From: CAYWNA01 sp964459305
Lineage (GTDB): Bacteria; Planctomycetota; Planctomycetia; Pirellulales; Pirellulaceae
Reading direction: 5' to 3'
NCBI GenBank assembly: GCA_964459305.1
Contig: CAYWNA010000272.1
Coordinates: 1-17,651 of the forward strand
DNA: 17,651 bases
Position numbers and translations under genes: made by a program. The notes beneath the pieces were generated by a model. The model saw only the letters and a program-made list of their open reading frames with translations. It was not told where the DNA came from and ran no database searches. Below are positions 1 to 5,606 of this stretch, one piece after another (position 1 is the stretch's first letter; the number at the start of each line of letters is the position of its first letter).

Positions 1-46
1 ATCTCCAGTGTGCGGAACTGGTGTCTTCCTGTTGGACGATGAGCCC
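1..46 (-). tRNA. 5' half of a tRNA-like unit, anticodon CGC, cut by window edge
   Basis: Read on the minus strand from 46 to 1 this folds as the first half of a tRNA. There is a 7-nt acceptor strand (GGGCTCA), a linker TC, a D arm with GTC/GAC pairing and a GG-containing loop, and a perfect 5-bp anticodon stem CCAGT/ACTGG with a 7-nt loop TCCGCAC. Positions 34-36 read CGC (alanine in the standard code). Position 33 is C instead of the near-universal U, which argues for a degenerate copy. The 3' half lies outside the window, so acceptor pairing and T arm cannot be tested. It is the last unit seen in a minus-strand run of such elements. Confidence 0.45.
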
Positions 47-173
47 GTTCTGTCGTCAGAGGTTCACGCTAGCGACCTTCCGGCAAGGCATGCCCCCAAG
101 GACTTTCCATTGTGCGTTCGAACTCGCATAGCATGTTGACGCCATATCGTTGCTTTGAACGCGTAGCGCCCAT
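47..173 (-). other. spacer with possible T-arm remnant
   Basis: I see no credible protein here. A minus-strand hairpin at 113-128 (TGCG/CGCA, loop containing TTCGAA) looks like an isolated T arm, and a small CCTT/AAGG hairpin lies near 77-89. I could not build an anticodon arm or an acceptor pair around them. This may be one more tRNA-like unit decayed beyond recognition, or plain spacer. Confidence 0.25.
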
Positions 174-234
174 TCCCAAGTGAAAACCCTGACCAACTGG
201 GTTGGAACCAGTCATGCTGCCATTACACCAGGGA
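174..234 (-). tRNA. degenerate tRNA-like unit, anticodon CCA (Trp)
   Basis: On the minus strand from 234 the unit starts TCCCTGG and has a D-arm sequence typical of glutamine tRNAs (TGTAATGGCAGCA). A perfect 5-bp anticodon stem ACTGG/CCAGT follows, with loop TTCCAAC, so positions 34-36 read CCA. The 3' part is damaged: the T arm has about four pairs with a short loop and lacks the TTCGA consensus. The acceptor pairs TCCC with GGGA at its end but has a T-T mismatch inside. At about 61 nt it is shorter than a functional tRNA. The CCA anticodon on a Gln-like body is odd. Anticodon and D arms are clear; function is doubtful. Confidence 0.4.
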
Positions 235-252
235 CACACATTTGACTGTCAG

Positions 253-356
253 CGGAAGCCGTGAGACTCGAACTCACAAATCGCGATCGCGACCACCTGT
301 TTTCAAGACAGGTTCCTCAGCCCAACGCTCAACCGTGGCCACCGTCAAAGGCTTTG
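253..356 (-). tRNA. tRNA-Ser(TGA)-like, acceptor and D region degenerate
   Basis: This is a class II (long variable arm) tRNA on the minus strand. The anticodon arm is perfect: CCTGT/ACAGG (plus 296-312) around loop CTTGAAA, anticodon TGA. The variable arm of about 18 nt contains the self-complementary TCGCGATCGCGA. The T arm is perfect: GTGAG/CTCAC (261-277) with loop TTCGAGT. Discriminator base G73 (plus 253) is the usual serine identity element. The 3' acceptor strand GGCTTCC pairs only partly (5 of 7) with the nearest candidate 5' strand CAAAGCC at 350-356. About a dozen extra bases sit between the D-like sequence and the anticodon stem. The 3' three-quarters is convincing; the 5' end is not. 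No CCA tail is encoded. Confidence 0.55.
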
Positions 357-436
357 GTAGCTGATATGCCAGCTTCAGCAGTGAAAAGGCTCGTCCCGGT
401 TCGAGCGGGGTGCCATCGCCAGTTGGCTTGCCATTC
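352..436 (-). tRNA. degenerate tRNA-Ser(CGA)-like unit
   Basis: On the minus strand there is a perfect 4-bp D stem GCCA/TGGC (plus 412-427) with an 8-nt loop containing GG. Next comes an anticodon arm (394-410) with four of five pairs and loop CTCGAAC, anticodon CGA. A spacer of variable-arm size follows, then a perfect 5-bp hairpin AGCTG/CAGCT (359-374) in the T-arm position. Its 6-nt loop lacks TTCGA. The expected acceptor strand GAATGGC finds no partner. It slightly overlaps the 5' end of the neighbouring Ser(TGA)-like unit. D and anticodon geometry are good, the rest decayed. A chance fold cannot be excluded. Confidence 0.35.
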
Positions 437-450
437 CGTTTTCTCAAGGC

Positions 451-577
451 TCCGGTGGGAGGGATCGAACCACCAACCGAAACCGCCGGCCGGTGAGGCC
501 GGAAGCAAGGTTGAGGGCGGTAGTTGCATAACAAGAGTGCTTAACAGGCCGCCGCCTTGCCATTTGGCCACACCGGA
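451..577 (-). tRNA. tRNA-Asn(GTT)-like unit with large insertion (127 nt)
   Basis: The acceptor stem is perfect over 7 bp (TCCGGTG/CACCGGA) and is followed by G73 and CC but not the final A. The D arm is intact (GCC/GGC, loop AAATGGCAA). The anticodon loop is CTGTTAA, anticodon GTT. The 3' half of the anticodon stem is disrupted: GCGGC faces GCACT, while a matching CGC lies about 19 nt further on, as if a block had been inserted. Between it and the T arm are about 50 extra bases with nested hairpins: CAACC/GGTTG enclosing a perfect 6-bp CCGGCC/GGCCGG stem (485-501). The T arm GGTGG/CCTCC carries loop TTCGATC and one T-T mismatch. A normal asparagine tRNA is about 76 nt. The ends are clearly tRNA. 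Confidence 0.55.
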
Positions 578-629
578 TCATGTGAGTCAGGACGGCTGGA
601 TTCGAAGCTGTGCTTGTTCTACCGCCCTC
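513..629. repeat. 11-bp inverted repeat shared by two tRNA-like units
   Basis: GAGGGCGGTAG at 513-523 recurs as its exact reverse complement at 619-629. Flanking matches (a nearby ACAAG and its reverse complement CTTGT) extend the similarity with a gap. One copy lies in the extra region of the Asn-like unit, the other inside the 141-nt unit, in opposite orientation. It could mark a small mobile or recombining sequence that has entered both units. Confidence 0.5.
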
Positions 630-728
630 GCCCTTCGTTCCTCGCTCATCACTCGGCGGGCTCGGTTGCTTGCGCCCGAGGCACGCGCTGCGTCATCGAA
701 AATACTGGCCAGACTTTCCCACGTCCTG
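588..728 (-). other. 141-nt tRNA-like element with acceptor and T loop but no anticodon arm
   Basis: On the minus strand it begins CAGGACG (728-722) and ends CGTCCTG (594-588), a perfect 7-bp acceptor followed by discriminator A. After TG comes a D-like stem (GAAA/TTTC) with GG in the loop. A T-loop motif TTCGAAT (plus 600-606) sits next to the 3' acceptor strand, but the T stem is mostly mispaired. In between are about 80 nt of GC-rich hairpins, for example CTCGG/CCGAG around 665-683, and I can place no anticodon arm with U33. The length is nearly twice a normal tRNA. It may be a tRNA swollen by insertion or a non-tRNA structured RNA that keeps tRNA-like ends. Confidence 0.35.
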
Positions 729-736
729 AATCGAGA

Positions 737-846
737 ACGACCAGCGGGAGTCGAACCCGCACAGCCGCCATGGCAAGTCGAACCCAAGCCCTACCGGGAT
801 TCGTAGTCCCAGCGCCTGTCCGCCGGACGGGGCGTGTCTTGCGCGT
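737..846 (-). tRNA. tRNA-Arg(ACG)-like unit with extended variable region
   Basis: The anticodon arm is TGGGA/TCCCG with loop CTACGAA (plus 800-806), anticodon ACG. The D arm is CGCC/GGCG, and its loop carries an extra GTCC/GGAC hairpin. A perfect T arm GCGGG/CCCGC (744-760) has loop TTCGACT. Between anticodon arm and T arm lie about 34 nt, against 4-5 in a normal arginine tRNA. That stretch contains a second copy of GGGTTCGACT, as though a T arm had been duplicated. The 3' acceptor strand TGGTCGT pairs 5 of 7 with ACGCGCA at 840-846, which leaves too many bases before the D stem. The arms are sound, the whole molecule is not canonical. Confidence 0.45.
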
Positions 847-862
847 ACTCTAAACGCGAAGT

Positions 863-933
863 GGGCCTGACGGCGCTCGAATCCGTGTCTCCTGGGCTTC
901 AACCAGGCGCTTTACCATCTAAGCTACCGACCC
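863..933 (-). tRNA. tRNA-Phe(GAA)-like, nearly complete cloverleaf
   Basis: This is the best-preserved unit (71 nt plus discriminator A at 862). From 933 on the minus strand: acceptor GGGTCGG pairs with CAGGCCC except for a G-A mismatch and one G-U. TA is followed by D stem GCTT/AAGC with an 8-nt loop containing GG. The anticodon stem CCTGG/CCAGG is perfect around TTGAAGC, anticodon GAA. A 4-nt variable loop and T arm ACGGA/GCCGT with loop TTCGAGC follow. The pair next to the T loop (53-61) is A-G instead of the conserved G-C. No CCA is encoded. Two mismatches in key stems suggest a decaying or specialised copy. Confidence 0.6.
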
Positions 934-936
934 AAC

Positions 937-971
937 AAAAAAAACCCGATGTCGTTTGTGACACCGGGTTT
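937..971 (-). terminator. rho-independent terminator in front of the tRNA-like run
   Basis: AAACCCG (942-948) pairs with CGGGTTT (965-971) and TGTC (950-953) with GACA (960-963), with one A-C mismatch and a 6-nt loop. On the minus strand the stem is followed by eight T (complement of 937-944). It stops minus-strand transcripts only 3 nt before the Phe-like unit. Either a small RNA ends here, or it insulates the array from upstream read-through; in both cases the array then needs another promoter or a processed leader. Confidence 0.6.
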
Positions 972-1239
972 CTGATGTTCCCACAGGAATTGCGGCCGAG
1001 TGTCACAAGCGCGGAGGATACGCAGGGCTACCGTTCGCCGGTTGATCGGCAAATCGCCCTAAGCACGTGCGTTCGTAGATGAGACTCGACCACAAAGACA
1101 TCATTGTTTCGGTTTCCTTTGCTTGGTTGATTGTCGTCTGACTGACTAAGACGGCGAAGGGCTGAAAAAGGTTCACGAGAACTGACAATTTGGTATTCTA
1201 TCACGCACAATCGATCCGACACAGCGAGGCTCAGTCATC
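972..1239. other. intergenic region upstream of the SGNH hydrolase gene
   Basis: No convincing gene on either strand; short open frames lack family features. It should hold the promoter of the plus-strand gene at 1240. The nearest candidate, CTGACA at 1182-1187, has no good -10 at the right distance. Any transcript ended by the 937-971 terminator would start here on the minus strand, but I find no clear promoter for it. A small hairpin GCCG/CGGC lies near 1037-1050. Confidence 0.3.
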
Positions 1240-1917
1240 ATGAAATTGCTAAGTGTTGCCGTTCTCGCGTTGTCTTTTTCCGCTTCAGCCTTCGGGCAAT
1301 CGGACGAAACGACCATCGAAGCATTGCCCAAGGTAATTCTGATCGGTGATTCAATTCGCTTGAGCTATGCACCGGTGGTCACAAAGCAGCTCGTAGGCAA
1401 GGCTCTCGTTGTAAGTCCAAAAGCGAATGGGGGTGACAGCAGCAATGTCCTGAAGAATCTCGAACAGTGGGTAATTCAGCAGAAGCCAACAATCGTTCAT
1501 TTCAACTGCGGAATCCATGACACCAAGAAGTTCAAAGCAACGGGCAGATTTCAGGTGTCGCCTGAGCAATACGAATCCAACCTGCGAACTATTGTCGAAC
1601 GCATCCGCGAGAAGACCGGTGCAGTCGTGCTGTTCGCTACAACGACGCCCATTCTTGACGATCGGGCAGCAGCAGCCAGAAAAGGCCGTGACTACGAACT
1701 GCTTGGAAGAAGCGTTGAGCAGTACAATGCGATCGCGACGAAAGTCATGGAGGAGTTAAAGGTACCAGTCAACGATCTGCATGTTGCGATCTCAAATCCA
1801 GATCCTCCGCTCAGAGCAGAGACGCTGATCGGCAAGGACGGCGTCCACCTGACGGCACCGGCTCGCGAGTTGCTTGGCAAACAAGTGGCCACCTTTGTTT
1901 GCAGTCGACTACCCTGA
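1240..1917 (+). CDS. secreted SGNH/GDSL-family hydrolase
   Basis: A 225-residue protein with an N-terminal signal peptide (hydrophobic residues 4-18, likely cleavage after AFGQ). The SGNH blocks are in order: GDSI with catalytic Ser38 (residues 36-39), the block II glycine in NGGDSS (64-68), block III as GIHD (91-94), where the usual GxND asparagine is His, and block V DGVHLT with Asp200 and His203. Members hydrolyse esters, often acetyl groups on polysaccharides; the true substrate is not visible. GAGG about 10 nt before the ATG could serve as ribosome binding site. It stands alone on the plus strand and ends 14 nt before the convergent sialidase-like pseudogene. It could deacetylate the glycan attacked by the minus-strand locus, but this is only proximity. 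The family call is firm. Confidence 0.85.
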   Translation: MKLLSVAVLALSFSASAFGQSDETTIEALPKVILIGDSIRLSYAPVVTKQLVGKALVVSPKANGGDSSNVLKNLEQWVIQQKPTIVHFNCGIHDTKKFKATGRFQVSPEQYESNLRTIVERIREKTGAVVLFATTTPILDDRAAAARKGRDYELLGRSVEQYNAIATKVMEELKVPVNDLHVAISNPDPPLRAETLIGKDGVHLTAPARELLGKQVATFVCSRLP

Positions 1918-1931
1918 AGGTTGAGCTGAGC

Positions 1932-2502
1932 CTAGTTCTCAGTCGCCGACTTGCGTGTCGGAGTGGCAATCTCGACCTGAGTTCCTTGTCCGCACACCAG
2001 CAGGACGAGTTTGCGGAATCGTAGGCGCTCACCGTCTTGACGGCAGATCGCCATCCAACTGCCGTCCGGCAGCCGGTTGACAGCCGATTCGCTGAGCTGA
2101 ACGGTCTGCGGTTCGTTGTAGTGGCCCACAATTTCAAACGTGTCGAGCATTTCGTTGACCACCGCCAGAGCGTTTTGTTTGCCGGGGAAGTTGTTGATCG
2201 CCACGTAGGTCCGACCGTCAAATACCTTGAATGAATCAAGTCTCAGGCCAACCAGCGCTTTCTCCGGCACGCACGTCATTGACCTCGGCAACGATGTAGG
2301 CGCGGTCTTTCACCAGGACCATCTCTGCATCGTGAGCACCCTTGGTCTGGGGAGCGATGGCAGTAATCAAGCGTTCCAACACCAAATCACCCGCCAATGC
2401 AGCATCCCAACCTGCCGGAACGAGTGTTTGAGCCGGCGCTGATGCCGTCGTGACCGAGGCAGCCAGGACGTTGGCAATGAGAAGGCAACGAGTGTGTTTC
2501 AT
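1932..2502 (-). pseudogene. sialidase-like secreted protein, internally deleted and frameshifted
   Basis: The first part starts at 2502 with a signal peptide (MKHTRCLLIANVLAAS, then PAQ) and runs to a stop near 2236 after a segment ending AGWPET. From about 2240 a different frame continues with DSFKVFDGRTYVAINNF and the motif ESAVNRLPDGSWMAICRQD, typical of exo-sialidase/BNR-type propellers, ending at 1932. The product would be about 190 codons, roughly half or less of a sialidase, and the segment expected between the two parts is absent. After RQD the sequence may shift frame again, since another frame gives a plausible continuation (ANSS..CADKEL). It starts 20 nt after the upstream sulfatase stop, so it was probably the last gene of that operon. 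The sialidase assignment is from motif style only. Confidence 0.6.
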
Positions 2503-2522
2503 GGTTATTCGGCTTTGCTTCA

Positions 2523-4112
2523 TCAATCCGCTCCCACGCGTTCGCGCCATGTTTCAAATTGGCTCGACATTCGCTTCAACACTTCAGGTTCACGATCTGC
2601 GAGGTCCAGCGTCTCCGTTCCATCCGCGTCGAGGTCGAATAATTGCCATTGTTCGCCTTTGCGTGGCCTGACCGCCTTCCACTTCCCCATGCGTATTGCA
2701 TGATGCCGCGGCACGTTCCAGCAAAGCTGCTCGTGCTCCTCGCGTTCTTCTCCGCGAAAGATTGGCAGAAGGCTCTTGCCTTCCAAAGGCAATGGTTTGC
2801 GACTTTGGAACTCACGCGGGTAATGGACACTGGCCACATCCAGGCAAGTCGCCATGAAGTCGATGACGTGTCCAGGCTGAGTCGTGATTGAGCCGCAATC
2901 GCGAATCACTGCCGGCCAGCGAACGACCAGCGGCGTGCGGATGCCGCCTTCGTAGGCACCCAACTTCGTTCCACGAAGCGGAGTGTTGCTGGCATTGGCC
3001 CAAGCGAGTCCGTATGCGGCAAACGTGTCGTGAGGTCCCGGTGGATTGTCACGACCGCTGCCAGGACGGATCACGACGCCGTCCTTCCGCCATCCTTCGT
3101 TCCGGGAGTTTGGTCCGAAACCAAATCCGCTTTTGCTGGGAACAAGACCGCCGTCCGGTGCCGCGCCATTGTCCGACAGAAACATCACCAGTGTATTGTC
3201 TTCTTCGCCCGCGTCCTTGAGTGCCTGAAGGAGTTGGCCGAGACCGCGGTCAATCGCCGTAACCTGCGCGGCGTATACGGCCATGCGTTCTGCCTGCCAG
3301 TCTTTGTGTTTGTCGGGTTTCCAGTCTCGCACGCCTGCCGGTCGCGGCGCGAGCTTCCATTCCGGCGGCACCAATCCTGACTCACGCTGTCTCACCAGCC
3401 GCCAGAATCGGACCTCATCCCACCCAGACGTGAGATACCTGTCCCGGTATGCGGCTACGTCGGCTTCGCGCGCATGCAGCGGCCAGTGCGGTGCGATGTG
3501 GGCAACGTACAGAAAGAATGGCTCCTTGGCGGTGACACTCTCTTCCAGAAACCGCAGCGCGTAGTCGTTCAACGCATCCGTCAGGTAAAAATCTTTGGGC
3601 AACTCCATACGTTCACGATCGACGTAGTACGGATTGCCTTGGACTTCGTGAAAGTAGCTGATTTTGGCCTGGCACATCGGGCCGAAGAACCGATCAAAGC
3701 CGCGGTCCAACGCCGAATCCCGACCCTGCCATTTGCCAACCATCTTCGTCTGGTAGCCGGCTTGTTGAAGCACCTCGCCAATGGTGACGCATTTGTTGAA
3801 GTCCTTTGGTTCGTTCCAGCGATCACCCTGATGGCCAACTTGCTGACAATAGAGCCCCGTCAAAAGCGAAGCACGCGTCGGTCCGCAGATCGCATTGTTG
3901 TAGAACTGCGTGAACCGCAATCCATCTCTGGCCAGCGAGTCAATGTGCGACGTCTCGATCTCGCCGCCATAGCACCCGATGTCAGACCAACCAAGGTCAT
4001 CAGCCATCACAAGAATGATGTTGGGGCGGCGGTCGAGTGTCTGTTCGGCAGCTATCGAGGGCAGCCGTATCGCGAGGACCAGAAAAGCAATCAAAAGAAG
4101 TCTGTTCATCAT
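2523..4112 (-). CDS. secreted sulfatase (formylglycine type), active-site His replaced
   Basis: A 529-residue protein with a signal peptide (residues 1-22) and an alkaline-phosphatase-fold sulfatase domain. Metal ligands lie in MADDLGW (Asp38, Asp39) and SDNG (Asp314, Asn315). The formylglycine site is CGPTR (Cys76 to Arg80), a Cys-type site with Thr in the usual Ser place. PHW (His209) and GTK..AYEGG..R (382-392) complete the pocket. In most sulfatases the motif after the core is GKWH; here it is GKWQ (Lys127, Gln129), encoded by CAG. The enzyme would remove sulfate esters from polysaccharide in the periplasm after maturation by a separate formylglycine-generating enzyme, not in this window. 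It starts 8 nt after the preceding sulfatase stop, with AAGG 6 nt before the ATG. Activity may be altered by the substitution. Confidence 0.88.
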   Translation of the reverse strand: MMNRLLLIAFLVLAIRLPSIAAEQTLDRRPNIILVMADDLGWSDIGCYGGEIETSHIDSLARDGLRFTQFYNNAICGPTRASLLTGLYCQQVGHQGDRWNEPKDFNKCVTIGEVLQQAGYQTKMVGKWQGRDSALDRGFDRFFGPMCQAKISYFHEVQGNPYYVDRERMELPKDFYLTDALNDYALRFLEESVTAKEPFFLYVAHIAPHWPLHAREADVAAYRDRYLTSGWDEVRFWRLVRQRESGLVPPEWKLAPRPAGVRDWKPDKHKDWQAERMAVYAAQVTAIDRGLGQLLQALKDAGEEDNTLVMFLSDNGAAPDGGLVPSKSGFGFGPNSRNEGWRKDGVVIRPGSGRDNPPGPHDTFAAYGLAWANASNTPLRGTKLGAYEGGIRTPLVVRWPAVIRDCGSITTQPGHVIDFMATCLDVASVHYPREFQSRKPLPLEGKSLLPIFRGEEREEHEQLCWNVPRHHAIRMGKWKAVRPRKGEQWQLFDLDADGTETLDLADREPEVLKRMSSQFETWRERVGAD

Positions 4113-4120
4113 TTTTGACC

Positions 4121-5475
4121 TTATTTTCCGCGGAACGCTGCCATCTCTTTCATCAGTTGCTCCACGATCTCCGGGTGGTCGGACGAAATGTTGTGCTGTT
4201 CGCTGATGTCCTTCGACAGATCGAACAGCAGCGGCGGATCATGCCGGGCAATAGGTTCGCGTTTGCGGGTGTCTGGGTTGGACGAGCGATCCTTCGTGCT
4301 AAGGTGAATCTTGTATCGTCCCGATCGAAACGCGATCCCACCACTGCTGTAAATCCACTGTTTTCGCGGACTAGGTTCGTTGTGCAAAAGCGTGCCAGTC
4401 AAGTCCATCGAGATGTATCCGCGCTGTTCGGTTGTATCCTCCGATGGCCCGGAGCCACTGGCGAGCTTTGAAAATGTGGCGTAAAGATCAAGGTTGGCCG
4501 CAAGCCCCGCGACGACTCCGGGCTTGATTCTGCCGGGCCAGCGGAATATGCCAGGCACGCGGTAGCCACCTTCCCAGCACGTGCCTTTCTCGCCTCGCAG
4601 AGGAACGGCTGTGCCGCCATGCGGTCCGAACATGGACCAAGGCCCGTTGTCGCTGGTGAAGACGACGAGTGTGCGCTCGTCGAGCCCCGTGCCCTTGATC
4701 GCCTGCATTACCTGTCCGACCGACCAGTCGATCTCCTCGATCACGTCGCCGTAGCGCCCGCCCTTGCTCTTGCCCTGAAACTTCTCAGAGGCGAAAACCG
4801 GCGCATGTGGCATGTTGTGGGCGAGATACAAAAAGAACGGCTTATCCGTGCTCTGCCTGATCCAGTTGACGGCCTGCTCGGTGTAACGCGAGGTGAACAG
4901 TTCCTGGTTGGCAGGGTACTCGACGACTTTGCGACCTCGAATCAGGGGCACTTGGAACGTGAACTTGTCGCAGTTATCGAATAGCTCGCGATCTTGCACC
5001 TTGCCCTGGGGCGCAGGGACGTCATTGCTGCCGGGTGTGCCGTAGTGGTAATCGAAGCCGCACTCCAATGGGTGCATCGGTGCCGTGGTGAAGTCCTTCG
5101 GGTAGCCGGCCAGGTGCCACTTACCCAGGATCGCGGTCCGATAGCCGTGCTTTTTGAGCATCGCCGCCATGAGTTTTTCACGAGCATCGACGAGATTGGC
5201 TTTACCCATGAGCATAGGATGGCGGCCGGTCATCAGGCCGCGCCGACTCGGTACGCACGTTGCACCAGAGGAGTAGAAGCTCGTCCACCGCTGCCCCTCG
5301 GCGGCGAGGCGGTCGATATTTGGTGTGTTGTTGAGTTGGTTGCCATAGCAGCTCAGATCGCCGTATCCCATATCGTCGACGAAGTTAGGACGATGTTGGG
5401 TTGGGCAGTTTCGGCAGCGAGTGAAGGCTGAGGCAGCGTCAGAGCCACAGTGACGAGTAGCAGCGCGCGAATCAT
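4121..5475 (-). pseudogene. secreted sulfatase with a one-base frameshift near the N terminus
   Basis: The natural start is ATG at 5475, giving a signal peptide (MIRALLLVTVALTLPQPSLA) and then PNIVL. At about 5388-5395 the frame breaks: the other frame continues FVDDMGYGDLSCYG and runs to 4121. The total of 1355 nt is not a multiple of three and fits loss of one base (CTAAC for an expected CTAATC). The downstream 416 codons from 5371 are otherwise complete: CVPSR formylglycine site (Cys39 counted from Met 5371), GKWHL, NMPHAP, TSDNG and EGGYRVP. An internal start at 5371 would lose the signal peptide and the first metal-binding aspartates, so it should be inactive. It is either a recent pseudogene or a sequencing error. 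It sits between the GH110-like gene and the second sulfatase. Confidence 0.8.
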
Positions 5476-5606
5476 GTTGAAGGTCCTTTGGCTGGAAGAG
5501 CGTTTTATTGCGTCATTTTACCCGGCCGTCGACCGATGGCACGACCAGCGGCGATTGGCAGGAGCAAACAGGCAAAAAGTTGATGATGAGTTTCATGTAG
5601 GTCCGC
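5476..5606 (-). other. spacer with a possible signal-peptide remnant (5513-5596)
   Basis: A short minus-strand frame from ATG at 5596 begins MKLIINFLPV. In the neighbouring frame the same stretch continues LLPIAAGRAIG before stopping. Joined by a frameshift this looks like a lipophilic signal peptide with no mature protein, possibly the leftover of a lost secreted gene. It has no other support, and a chance reading is possible. Confidence 0.2.

Noticed and set aside
588..728. tmRNA or selenocysteine tRNA
   Set aside because: 141 nt is far too short for tmRNA and I find no tag-peptide frame; no UCA anticodon arm or SelC-type long acceptor is present.
261..853. Several open frames of 60-180 codons over the tRNA-like region on both strands
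   Set aside because: They overlap each other and the folded tRNA arms, have no signal peptide or motif, and their residue composition is atypical.
1003..1222. Two minus-strand frames of about 60 codons between terminator and SGNH gene
   Set aside because: They overlap in different frames, have no motif and sit where regulatory DNA is expected.
1926..1942. CTGAG/CTCAG hairpin between the convergent SGNH gene and sialidase-like pseudogene
   Set aside because: Only 5 bp and no T-run on either side, so too weak to call a terminator.
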